From Pedobacter duraquae (GTDB lineage Bacteria; Bacteroidota; Bacteroidia; Sphingobacteriales; Sphingobacteriaceae), in contig NZ_SNWM01000002.1 in NCBI RefSeq assembly GCF_004362245.1, positions 744,001 to 808,000 of the forward strand: 64,000 nucleotides of DNA, read 5' to 3'. Every line of letters starts with the position of its first letter. Position 1 is the stretch's first letter. The notes beneath the pieces are model-generated. The model did no database searches and was not told the origin of the DNA. It saw only the letters and a program-made list of their open reading frames with translations. The translations under genes were made by a program, and so were the position numbers. Positions 55,208-63,295 of the stretch are shown piece by piece.

Positions 55208-56845
55208 TTACTTACCTTCTTCAATCTCTTTTAAGCTGTTCATTTTTTTGTAGGCCAGGAAACCTTTGATATCTTCAAAGTGTTCACGGATACGTTTATT
55301 ACCAAATTCAAATACTTTTTGAGCCAGACCATCCAGGAAGTCACGATCGTGCGACACTAAAATCAAGGTGCCATCGAAATCTTGCAGGGCCTCTTTGATA
55401 ATATCTTTGGTTTTCATATCCAGGTGGTTAGTTGGCTCGTCCAGGATTAATACGTTTACCGGCTCCAGCAGCAGCTTAATCATTGCCAAACGTGTCTTTT
55501 CACCACCAGATAGCACCTTAACTTTTTTTGTAATATCGTCACCACTAAACATAAAAGCACCTAAAAGGTCTTTGATTTTTAGCGTGCCGGTGGTGAGCGG
55601 GATTTGATCTACAGTATCAAATACGGTTAAACTTTCATCAAGCAGCGCAGCTTGGTTTTGAGCGAAATAACCAATCTTAGCATTGTGGCCAACTTTAAGG
55701 CTTCCTTCAAATTCAATCTCGCTCATGATGGCTTTAATCATGGTCGACTTACCTTCACCATTTTTACCGACAAAAGCTACTTTTTCTCCCCGTTCAATAA
55801 CCATTGATGCTTTCTCAAATACTACATGGTCGCCATAAGTTTTGGTAAGCTCCTCTACAATAACAGGATATTGACCCGAGCGCGGAGAAGGTGGGAATTT
55901 TAAGCGCAATGCAGAAGTATCCACTTCATCGATTTCAATTACATCGAGCTTCTCAAGCATTTTTACACGCGACTGTACTTGCAAAGTCTTAGAATATGTA
56001 CCCCTAAAGCGGTCAATAAACTCCTGATTGTCGGCAATAAAGCGCTGTTGTTCTTCATATGCTTTTAGCTGGTGCACGCGACGATCAGCACGCAACTGCA
56101 GATAATGGGTATATTTGGCTTTATAATCATATATCCTACCCATTGTAACCTCTACTGTACGATTGGTGATGTTATCGACGAATGTACGATCGTGCGAAAT
56201 AACAACTACCGCTTTAGCCGAGTTGATCAAGAAATCTTCAAGCCATTGAATACTTTCAATATCCATGTGGTTGGTAGGCTCATCTAGTAAAATCAGATCC
56301 GGTTTCTTTAACAGAATCTTTGCCAACTCAATTCGCATGCGCCATCCTCCCGAAAACTCAGAAGTTTGACGCGTGAAGTCTTTACGTTCAAATCCTAAGC
56401 CTTTTAATACCTTTTCTATTTCAGCATCATAATTAACCTCTTCTACAGAGTAGAACTTCTCACTTAATTCCGATACACGTTCAATTAATTTCATGTAATC
56501 GTCACTTTCGTAATCTGTTCTTATCGTGAGCTGCTCGTTTAATTCATCCAGTTCCTTCTGCATTTGATGCATCTCCTGAAATGCTTTTGACGTTTCTTCA
56601 AATACAGTAACGTTATCTTGCGTAAGTAGGTGCTGTGGCAGATAAGCAATAACTGCATCCTTAGGGCCGGTAACATTGCCAGAAGTAGGTTTCGTAGCAC
56701 CGGCAATTATTTTGAGAATAGTTGACTTACCTGCACCATTTTTACCCATCAGGGCTATTTTGTCATTTTCGTTGATCGAAAAGGTTACATCACTAAACAG
56801 GGTAGTTCCGCCAAAGGAAACGGAGATATTATTTACATTAATCAC
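55208..56845 (-). CDS. ABC-F family ATPase
   Basis: A 545-residue soluble translation-factor ATPase with two nucleotide-binding domains and no membrane part. Walker A GKNGAGKST and GKNGEGKST, signature SGGWRMRIELA and LSGGEKTRLAM, Walker B LILLDEPTNHMD and VLILDEPTNHLD; the inter-domain linker with a QLRADRRVHQLKAYEEQQ helix is present. Length is like YbiT/Uup-type ribosome-rescue factors; some relatives protect ribosomes against antibiotics. Start codon is GTG. It is followed at 15 nt by the beta-lactamase gene. Confidence 0.93.
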   Translation of the reverse strand: MINVNNISVSFGGTTLFSDVTFSINENDKIALMGKNGAGKSTILKIIAGATKPTSGNVTGPKDAVIAYLPQHLLTQDNVTVFEETSKAFQEMHQMQKELDELNEQLTIRTDYESDDYMKLIERVSELSEKFYSVEEVNYDAEIEKVLKGLGFERKDFTRQTSEFSGGWRMRIELAKILLKKPDLILLDEPTNHMDIESIQWLEDFLINSAKAVVVISHDRTFVDNITNRTVEVTMGRIYDYKAKYTHYLQLRADRRVHQLKAYEEQQRFIADNQEFIDRFRGTYSKTLQVQSRVKMLEKLDVIEIDEVDTSALRLKFPPSPRSGQYPVIVEELTKTYGDHVVFEKASMVIERGEKVAFVGKNGEGKSTMIKAIMSEIEFEGSLKVGHNAKIGYFAQNQAALLDESLTVFDTVDQIPLTTGTLKIKDLLGAFMFSGDDITKKVKVLSGGEKTRLAMIKLLLEPVNVLILDEPTNHLDMKTKDIIKEALQDFDGTLILVSHDRDFLDGLAQKVFEFGNKRIREHFEDIKGFLAYKKMNSLKEIEEGK

Positions 56846-57321
56846 GAAAGGGGGATATTAAAATGAGTGGCAAAGATAATGGAATTTGAAATAAATATCG
56901 AATGCAGATTTATATATCCCTTTACAGAAAATGTGTTGTTCAAAGTATTACTGCAATATTGGGACCTGCTGTTTCATCACTTAAAATGTGGTGGTTAGCT
57001 CAGCTTGCCTTTGGCTATTACCCGGTTCAATTTAGGCAGGTATTGCTTCTGACATGAGTCTTAACAAAGTTCGATTTGTATAGCTAATGACTAGTATTTC
57101 ACAAGCTTGTATTACCCTATGTGGTGGCTACTTAGTGGCTACTTGTCCGCTACTTGGCCCCTAACTGACTGCCTTTCTTATCGAACCCTTTATACACCCA
57201 ATACCTACCCTTGTTTTATACTATTTTAGGTATGCAGATATCGATTTAATTTTGGATTGACTTTAAACATTCATTAATTTAACGACTTAGTTTGTGAGTG
57301 ATCATAACAGGGAATAAACCT
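56846..57321. other. 476-nt intergenic region with 11-bp tandem repeat
   Basis: No convincing gene on either strand. The only clear structure is the tandem repeat at 57124-57156. The sequence looks neither like a transposase nor like a tRNA, and may be the site of an old insertion or deletion. Confidence 0.5.
57124..57156 (+). repeat. 11-bp tandem repeat, three units
   Basis: GTGGCTACTTA, GTGGCTACTTG, TCCGCTACTTG in tandem (57124-57134, 57135-57145, 57146-57156). Period 11 equals about one DNA turn, so a protein could contact one face. Confidence 0.7.
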
Positions 57322-58131
57322 TTAACGTTCCTTATTAGAAATTTTAGTTTTTGGCGGTTCCGCACTTGATAAATCCATTCCTTGTTCGGGCACATATTTA
57401 TCGTATTCTATCTGTTTTGCAACTGCCTCTGCAACGTCTTTACCTCTCAACTTTGAGACCAGGTGTAAAGCACCATCTATACCAGCCGAAATCCCCGCTG
57501 TAGTAATTACCCGACCATTATCAACATAGCGCACATTTTGAAGCACTTTAGCATTCGGTACCGCTTTTTGCAGATTTGTTATACTTTTATGAAAAGTGGT
57601 AACGGTAAGCTGATCAAGCAACCCTGCTTTACCAAGAATAAAAGCCCCGGTGCAAACAGAAAAATAGCTTTTAGTGGCACTATCCATGGATTTTATCCAG
57701 GAAATAACCTCTGGATCATTTGTTGCCACATCATCTGAACCACCAAATACCGCAAAAATATCTGCTTGTGGGGCGTCCTGAATACTGTAGTCAGGAGTAA
57801 TCTTTAAAATTCCCTGTGATAAAAGAGGTGCTTTGGTTTTCGCGACGGTTATTATCTTGAATCCTGCATAAGAAAATACTTCCATCGGACCTGCAAAGTC
57901 AAGCACCTCTACCCCATCATATAAAAAAAAGCAAACTGTTATTTTTTGATCCTTTAACGCTTGTTCATTTTTCTCAACTAATGTCATCCCACAATGTGCA
58001 CAAACACCGGGTTGCTGATAGGCAGTGGTGTCACACGGGTGGTTACACGGTGGACAAACATACGTTGCTGCACAAATTTGAGTAAATGCAAAACATGGAA
58101 TAAAAAGGATTAAGCGTAGCAGCTGTTTCAT
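57322..58131 (-). CDS. exported DJ-1/PfpI family protein with zinc-knot N-terminus
   Basis: A 269-residue exported protein. Signal peptide (MKQLLRLILFIPCFAFTQICAA), then a small metal-binding segment with C-x2-C-x3-C and C-x2-C (VCPPCNHPCD... GVCAHCGM), similar to the HMBD heavy-metal-binding domains found with copper proteins, then a DJ-1/PfpI domain with the nucleophile Cys in FSVCTGAFILGKAG. GlxA-like partner follows upstream in the same direction. Start is ATG 58131. Periplasmic DJ-1 proteins are rare; a redox or metal-linked role is inference. Confidence 0.85.
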   Translation of the reverse strand: MKQLLRLILFIPCFAFTQICAATYVCPPCNHPCDTTAYQQPGVCAHCGMTLVEKNEQALKDQKITVCFFLYDGVEVLDFAGPMEVFSYAGFKIITVAKTKAPLLSQGILKITPDYSIQDAPQADIFAVFGGSDDVATNDPEVISWIKSMDSATKSYFSVCTGAFILGKAGLLDQLTVTTFHKSITNLQKAVPNAKVLQNVRYVDNGRVITTAGISAGIDGALHLVSKLRGKDVAEAVAKQIEYDKYVPEQGMDLSSAEPPKTKISNKER

Positions 58132-58222
58132 ACTATAGTATTTGAATCCAAAATTAATTGAATACACCTAACAAATCAGGACAGCTGTAGTAAGAATCCG
58201 GCCATTCTGTTTATGAAATCTG

Positions 58223-59140
58223 TTAATCCTTTGCTTCTTTAACCAGCCTTCTCAATTGGGCTGTGTTGCTATAACCACATTCTTTCGCTACCCAGGCTAT
58301 CTTATGTTTGGTTTTAAGCAAATGCTTTGCTTTTTCTTGTCTTAACGCCTGAATATATTGACCGATGGTAACTCCTGTGGCAGATTTGAACAGTCGCGTG
58401 AGATTCCTTGGACTAATAAAGACCAGTTCAGCAAGCTCTCCTATTGTTATTTTATGATGTAAATGTTTAGTAATATAATCCTGTATGTGGTGTACATGAT
58501 GGTTAATATGCTGTCTGTTTTGAAGATAAATACTGCTTTGTGCTTCTGTCCCATCTCTCCGTATGTGAACTACCATATCTTTCGCTACAAGACATGCAAA
58601 AGCCGCTCCGTGTTGTTCTTCTACCAGATAGAGCGCAAGATCAATTCCTGTAGCGATTCCGGCACTGGTGAAAATCCGGCCGCTTTGTACAAATAGTTTA
58701 TTCTCTATTACCTTGAGCAACGGGTATCGTTGCTGTAATGCTGTAGTCCATGCCCAGTGTGTAGTGCAGTTGTGTCCATTTAGAAGTCCCGCAGCAGCAA
58801 GTGCAAAGGCTGCCGTGCAGATTGACGCTATGGTAGCACCGGCTGCAGCAGCAGACTGTAACCAGGGTATCCAGAGATGATCATCTGCCCGGTTCCATTT
58901 TTCAATTTCCATTCCTGCTACAACTACAATATCTTCCTGACGAACTGTTACCGAATTAAGGGGCTGAACATTTGAAAATCCAATACCAGATGAGGTTGCT
59001 GGATTGTCATATGGTGAAACATAATGGATATCGTAATGCTTTCCGCAGCATCCGGATTCATAAAAAACAGTTACTGCCCCCGCTAAATCAAGAAGGTGAA
59101 CGTTATTGAAGATGAAAAAAATCACTCGATTTGAGTTCAT
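58223..59140 (-). CDS. GlxA family transcriptional regulator (DJ-1/PfpI + AraC)
   Basis: A 305-residue regulator: N-terminal DJ-1/PfpI domain (FIFNNVHLLDLAGAVTVFYE, SICTAAFALAAAGLL) and C-terminal AraC HTH (TIGELAELVFISPRNLTRLFKSATGVTIGQYIQ and KIAWVAKECGYSNTAQLRRLVKE). The -7 box TAACTTTG (59152 to 59145, minus strand) stands 4 nt before the ATG. It precedes the exported DJ-1 gene by 91 nt on the same strand and most likely controls it. Confidence 0.93.
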   Translation of the reverse strand: MNSNRVIFFIFNNVHLLDLAGAVTVFYESGCCGKHYDIHYVSPYDNPATSSGIGFSNVQPLNSVTVRQEDIVVVAGMEIEKWNRADDHLWIPWLQSAAAAGATIASICTAAFALAAAGLLNGHNCTTHWAWTTALQQRYPLLKVIENKLFVQSGRIFTSAGIATGIDLALYLVEEQHGAAFACLVAKDMVVHIRRDGTEAQSSIYLQNRQHINHHVHHIQDYITKHLHHKITIGELAELVFISPRNLTRLFKSATGVTIGQYIQALRQEKAKHLLKTKHKIAWVAKECGYSNTAQLRRLVKEAKD

Positions 59141-59144
59141 TTTT

Positions 59145-59152
59145 CAAAGTTA
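59145..59152 (-). promoter_or_regulatory. -7 box of GlxA-type gene
   Basis: TAACTTTG on the minus strand, an exact TAnnTTTG match, 4 nt before the start codon at 59140. Confidence 0.4.
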
Positions 59153-59269
59153 AGGTATTGGTATAAGAAACTTGACCGCGTGAGCAATAAAGATTAGGTG
59201 CCCGTTTTTAAAGACTAAATTTGACGGTAGTGCAGGATTCGGACGCACTTGAATTGAGAAAATATGTAG

Positions 59270-59752
59270 TTAGTGGTAAACCTTTTTATCGGCGAATAGT
59301 ATCACTGAGTTCAAATAAACAATCCTGATGTTATCGTCTTCGGGCTTTTCGTGATAAAATAGGTTTGACAGTTTATCGGCAATATGAAGATCGATGCTTT
59401 TAGGCCCATATTTTGAGCTTGCTACAATGATCCCAATTGGCAGAATAAATTTAAGCGGCCTAACTTCTCCCATTAGCAATTTGTAATTATAATTCTGCAG
59501 AAATGGAATAATACCAATTTTATCGAATAACACAGCGTCACTGGATGTTATCACGGCTCTGGAGTTATTATCTAAAGCAATTTGGATATTAAGTGTGTAC
59601 AAAGCATCCGAATCTGGAAGGAGTTTAGTTTTAAAGTTCCTGTTCAACAGATTAATAAATTTCTCCTGCTCCAGTCTTGCTGCCTGGGCATAGGTTGTTA
59701 TAGAGAATAGAAGTAGATAGAAAAAAATCAATGTTCTGACCACGGCGTACAT
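59270..59752 (-). CDS. hypothetical secreted protein
   Basis: A 160-residue exported protein with signal peptide (to about residue 23, TTYAQA). The rest is mixed alpha/beta with LYTLNIQIALDNNSRAVITSSDAVLFDKIGIIPFLQNYNY; family not recognised. It lies downstream of the tRNA terminator on the same strand as the housekeeping block, but the terminator separates it. Confidence 0.7.
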   Translation of the reverse strand: MYAVVRTLIFFYLLLFSITTYAQAARLEQEKFINLLNRNFKTKLLPDSDALYTLNIQIALDNNSRAVITSSDAVLFDKIGIIPFLQNYNYKLLMGEVRPLKFILPIGIIVASSKYGPKSIDLHIADKLSNLFYHEKPEDDNIRIVYLNSVILFADKKVYH

Positions 59753-59778
59753 TTATCTAAATTACCTAAAATAACCAA

Positions 59779-59806
59779 AAAAGCCTTAGATTTCTCTAAG
59801 GCTTTT
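59779..59806 (-). terminator. terminator after tRNA-Leu
   Basis: AAAAGCCTTAGA, loop TTTC, TCTAAGGCTTTT: a perfect 12-bp stem, 5 nt past the tRNA 3' end on the minus strand and followed by T on that strand. Confidence 0.85.
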
Positions 59807-59811
59807 CAATG

Positions 59812-59891
59812 TACCCAGCGCCGGAGTCGAACCGGCACGGTTTCCCACAGGTGTTTGAGACCAGCGCGTCTACCAATTCCGCCAGCTGGGC
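59812..59891 (-). tRNA. tRNA-Leu (anticodon CAA)
   Basis: Minus-strand cloverleaf of about 80 nt. Acceptor stem GCCCAGC/GCTGGGT with a terminal G-T pair, D loop GGCGGAATTGGTAGACGC, anticodon loop CTCAAAC (CAA at 59855-59857), T arm GCCGGTTCGACTCCGGC with discriminator A; CCA is not encoded. There is a T-T mismatch in the anticodon stem by my alignment. It lies after the DUF3817 gene in the same direction. Confidence 0.9.
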
Positions 59892-59951
59892 ATTTGCTTG
59901 TTAGCGGGATGCAAATCTATTCATTGCAGTCCAAATTAACAAACATTATTT

Positions 59952-60236
59952 TTAATTATCTTTAGCAAGCTGTTTATCAACCCAAAACGGCGCAAAAGGT
60001 AACAGACATGCCACTAAATACATGGCTGCACGCTGCAATTTCCATCTGCTTTCCATCCACGACATAATGAAAAACACGATATACAGCATAAAAAGTACAC
60101 CGTGTGCCCAACCTGTATATTTTACTGCCAGCGGCAAGCCCGCCCAATATTTTAAAGGCATAGCGATAAAAATCAACAGAATGTAAGAGATTCCCTCCGC
60201 AACGGCTACTTTTCTAAAAATGGATTCGGTCTTCAT
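59952..60236 (-). CDS. DUF3817 membrane protein
   Basis: A 94-residue inner-membrane protein with three spans (VAEGISYILLIFIAMPLKYWAG, HGVLFMLYIVFFIMSW and an amphipathic end). The segments VAEGISY and PLKYWAGLPLAVKYTGWAHG match the DUF3817 family, of unknown function. It is the last protein gene of the leftward housekeeping block, starting 3 nt after the hscB stop. Confidence 0.88.
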   Translation of the reverse strand: MKTESIFRKVAVAEGISYILLIFIAMPLKYWAGLPLAVKYTGWAHGVLFMLYIVFFIMSWMESRWKLQRAAMYLVACLLPFAPFWVDKQLAKDN

Positions 60237-60239
60237 AAA

Positions 60240-60758
60240 CTAAGCTTTAATTTTGGCCAGGCTTTCCCTGATCCTGTATAAATATTTTGTCCGGTAGTAC
60301 AGGTCTTTGATCTTCAGTAAATCATCTGCAGATCCTGAAGTATCAAAAGCATCTTTCAATGTTGTCAATTCAGCCTGCATCCCCGCTTCTATCGCATCAA
60401 TCTCTTTCACCTGGGCAGCAAGTTTCTCTGCATCCGGATCAAACTGTAAATCCATCAACGCTTCGTTCACATCCATCATCTCCATCAGAAAATCCTGAGG
60501 CAAGGTATAATGTTCCCCTTCAGTAACAAGGCCTTTCAGCTCCAATACGTAGGGTAGCAATTTTTGAGGATTGCCAAGCACCTGGTAGGCCTTGTTATTT
60601 AATGTCGACAGTTCCAGCACCTCATCTTGTTTCTCAACAGATTCATTGATGTAAAAGTCAGGATGGTATTTTTTGCTTAAAGCATAAAACTGCTTCTTTA
60701 CTTCTGCAGCATCCGGATTAAATGAAACCGGCAAACCGTAAAATTCAAAATAATCCAT
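60240..60758 (-). CDS. hscB: Fe-S assembly co-chaperone HscB
   Basis: A 172-residue J-domain co-chaperone that brings IscU to the HscA chaperone in Fe-S cluster assembly. The J domain contains the HPD motif in SKKYHPDFY (His about 33), and the C-terminal helical bundle (EEGMQAELTTLKDAFD-type) is typical of HscB. Starts 5 nt after rseP in the same direction, so it is translationally linked. Confidence 0.93.
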   Translation of the reverse strand: MDYFEFYGLPVSFNPDAAEVKKQFYALSKKYHPDFYINESVEKQDEVLELSTLNNKAYQVLGNPQKLLPYVLELKGLVTEGEHYTLPQDFLMEMMDVNEALMDLQFDPDAEKLAAQVKEIDAIEAGMQAELTTLKDAFDTSGSADDLLKIKDLYYRTKYLYRIRESLAKIKA

Positions 60759-60763
60759 CAGCC

Positions 60764-62095
60764 TTACTTTAAGAATGCCTTAAACACATCATTACCCAGT
60801 ACAAAAACCATCAGTGACAAAAGAATTACGAAACCTACAATCTGTGCACGCTCCATAAATTTATCTCCCAGAGGCTTGCCTCTTACCATTTCCACTAATA
60901 GAAATACCACATGCCCACCATCAAGTGCAGGAATAGGTAGTAAATTCATAAATGCCAATGCAATTGATATAAAGGCTGTAGAAGCCCAGAACCTGGCCCA
61001 GATCCACTGTCCGCCGTAAACCTTTCTTGCGATCTCTACAGGACCTGAAAATGCCTTATTTGCCTTAATCTTTCCAGTTAATACTTTACCAATACCTTTC
61101 GCATTGTCGCCAAACATTTTCCATGCTTGATTTACACCTAATGGAAGCGCTTCAAAGAAACCATATTTAATGGTCTCTTCTTTAATTTCGTTGACATTAA
61201 AGCCAACACCCACTGATCCGGCAGTATCGGCAGGTAAAGTTATTACCTGTGCTGAACCAGATCTATCTATGTTAAGCACGATAGACTTGCCCTTGTTTTT
61301 CTTAACCTCAGCGATAACGTCAACATTGTATTTTACAGGCACATTGTTGACTGCAGTAATGACATCACCTTTTTGTACGCCAGCTTTAGCTGCTGGTTTA
61401 CCGGGCATGATGCTATCAATAGTTGAAGAAAGCAATGGGGCGCGGTCAATAAACGCTTCTACACCCTGATCTGATATTTTATTGAGAATATTGTCGGGCA
61501 CTTTAACATCTAAAGTTTGTGCACCACGTAACACAGTCAGTTGTGTGTTACCAAGCAATACTTTTGAGGAGGTGATCTCATCAAAGCGTACAACCTCTTT
61601 ACCATTAATCGCGGTGATACGGTCACCTTTCTGCAAACCGATACTCTGTCCGATAACTCCAGGATTAATTCCGTTTTTAACGCTGCTATTTGGGATAAAC
61701 GTCTCACCATATTTGAATGTCAGCATCCAGAAAATGAAAATACCTACCACGATGTTTACGAATACACCTGCAAGCATTACGATTAAACGTTGCCAGGCAG
61801 GTTTGGATCTAAACTCCCAGGGTTGCGGTGGCAGGGCCATCGCCTCGGTATCCATAGACTCGTCGATCATTCCGGCAATCTTCACATAGCCACCCAAAGG
61901 CAACCAACCGATTCCGTATTCACAATCCCCTTTAGTAACGCTGAAAAGCTTTACATCCCAGGCATCAAAAAACAGGTAAAATTTCTCTACTTTGATATTA
62001 AAAGCACGGGCAGCCAAAAAGTGGCCTAACTCGTGTAAGATTACTAATATTGATAATCCCAGCAATAACTGGGCAGCCATAATCAGTCCGTTCAT
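60764..62095 (-). CDS. rseP: RIP metalloprotease RseP
   Basis: A 443-residue inner-membrane site-2 protease that cuts within membrane spans of regulatory proteins. The zinc motif is VILHELGHFLAARA near residue 20, the second motif NLLPIPALDGGH near residue 390; two PDZ domains lie in the middle (IGQSIGLQKGDRITAINGKEV and IMPGKPAAKAGVQKGDVITAVN). Usual length. It follows dxr by 24 nt, an arrangement common in Bacteroidota. Confidence 0.95.
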   Translation of the reverse strand: MNGLIMAAQLLLGLSILVILHELGHFLAARAFNIKVEKFYLFFDAWDVKLFSVTKGDCEYGIGWLPLGGYVKIAGMIDESMDTEAMALPPQPWEFRSKPAWQRLIVMLAGVFVNIVVGIFIFWMLTFKYGETFIPNSSVKNGINPGVIGQSIGLQKGDRITAINGKEVVRFDEITSSKVLLGNTQLTVLRGAQTLDVKVPDNILNKISDQGVEAFIDRAPLLSSTIDSIMPGKPAAKAGVQKGDVITAVNNVPVKYNVDVIAEVKKNKGKSIVLNIDRSGSAQVITLPADTAGSVGVGFNVNEIKEETIKYGFFEALPLGVNQAWKMFGDNAKGIGKVLTGKIKANKAFSGPVEIARKVYGGQWIWARFWASTAFISIALAFMNLLPIPALDGGHVVFLLVEMVRGKPLGDKFMERAQIVGFVILLSLMVFVLGNDVFKAFLK

Positions 62096-62119
62096 ATATT
62101 TATTTGTGTGTTCTTTTAT

Positions 62120-63286
62120 TTAGATAGATAAAGTTTGATTTGTTACGAGTTCCCGGGCAAATATACGGGTATGTGCATCGGTTTCAAGGAAATTATTGAG
62201 GTCTGGCTCAGCGATAAAAGATACGTCCTGCATGCACCTTTCAATTACATCACTCATTTCCAGGAATCCAATTTTGTCTTCCAGAAAGGCCGCCACTACA
62301 ATCTCATTGGCAGCGTTGATGATGCATGGCATATTTCCACCTTGCTCCATCGCCCGATAGGCAAGTTCAAGATTCCGGAATGTAGTACGGTCTGGCTGCT
62401 CAAAGCTCAATTCTGGATAATCCATAAAATTAAATCTCGGGAAATCTGTACCTGCGCGTTCAGGATAAGCCATCGCGTAGTGAATTGGCAGCTTCATGTC
62501 TGGCAACCCCATCTGTGCTTTAATGGAGCCATCGGTAAATTGAACCAACGAGTGTATGATAGACTGTGGATGTACAATCACATCAATTTGATCTGCTTCC
62601 AGGTCAAACAACCATTTTGCTTCAATTACTTCAAGCCCTTTATTCATCAGCGAAGCTGAGTCAATTGTGATCTTAGCACCCATCACCCAGTTTGGATGCT
62701 TCAATGCAGCAGCTTTGGTAACACCCGATAAAAAGGCCCTGTCTTTACCACGAAACGGTCCGCCGGAAGCAGTGAGGTAGATTTTTTCGATGTTGCTATA
62801 ACTTTCGCCCACCAGGCATTGAAAAATTGCCGAGTGTTCTGAGTCTACAGGTAAGATCTTTACCCCATTAGCTTTTGCCAGCTGCGTAACCAGACTTCCG
62901 GCAACAACCAGGGTTTCCTTATTAGCGAGACCGATATCTTTTTTAGCCTTGATGGCAGCGATAGTTGGTTTTAACCCAACAGACCCCATGATGGCAGTGA
63001 TGACCAGGTCTGCACCCTCCAGGCTTGCTGCTTCGCAGAGCGCTTCCTCACCAGCCAGCACTTTGATGGAATAATCTGAGAGTGCATCTTTTACTTTGCC
63101 GTATTGGCTATCGTCACAGATTACAACCAACTCAGGTAAGTACTGCAAAGCCTGTTCGATCAATAATTCTGCATTCTTTTGTGCAGTTAGTGCCACCACT
63201 TTATAGAGACCCGGGTTAGCCCGTATCACCTCCAAAGTCTGTGTTCCTATAGAGCCTGTAGAGCCCAGTATTGCTATATTTTTCAA
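62120..63286 (-). CDS. dxr: 1-deoxy-D-xylulose-5-phosphate reductoisomerase
   Basis: A 388-residue MEP-pathway enzyme making 2-C-methylerythritol 4-phosphate with NADPH and a divalent metal. NADPH motif ILGSTGSIGTQTLEVI, KETLVVAG, metal-binding LPVDSEHSAIFQCL, and LTASGGPFRG with the flexible loop. The start is TTG at 63286: an in-frame TAG (63298-63296, the GH3 stop) lies 9 nt upstream, so no earlier start exists. It follows the GH3-like gene by 9 nt. Confidence 0.95.
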   Translation of the reverse strand: MKNIAILGSTGSIGTQTLEVIRANPGLYKVVALTAQKNAELLIEQALQYLPELVVICDDSQYGKVKDALSDYSIKVLAGEEALCEAASLEGADLVITAIMGSVGLKPTIAAIKAKKDIGLANKETLVVAGSLVTQLAKANGVKILPVDSEHSAIFQCLVGESYSNIEKIYLTASGGPFRGKDRAFLSGVTKAAALKHPNWVMGAKITIDSASLMNKGLEVIEAKWLFDLEADQIDVIVHPQSIIHSLVQFTDGSIKAQMGLPDMKLPIHYAMAYPERAGTDFPRFNFMDYPELSFEQPDRTTFRNLELAYRAMEQGGNMPCIINAANEIVVAAFLEDKIGFLEMSDVIERCMQDVSFIAEPDLNNFLETDAHTRIFARELVTNQTLSI

Positions 63287-63295
63287 TTGTAATTT

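Noticed and set aside
57124..57156. CRISPR array
   Set aside because: Three 11-bp units touch each other with no spacers; no cas genes in the window.
56846..57321. remnant integrase or transposase in the 476-nt gap
   Set aside because: No frame with recombinase or transposase motifs could be read on either strand.
62135..62659. 174-codon frame opposite dxr
   Set aside because: Shadow of dxr, which has all family motifs.
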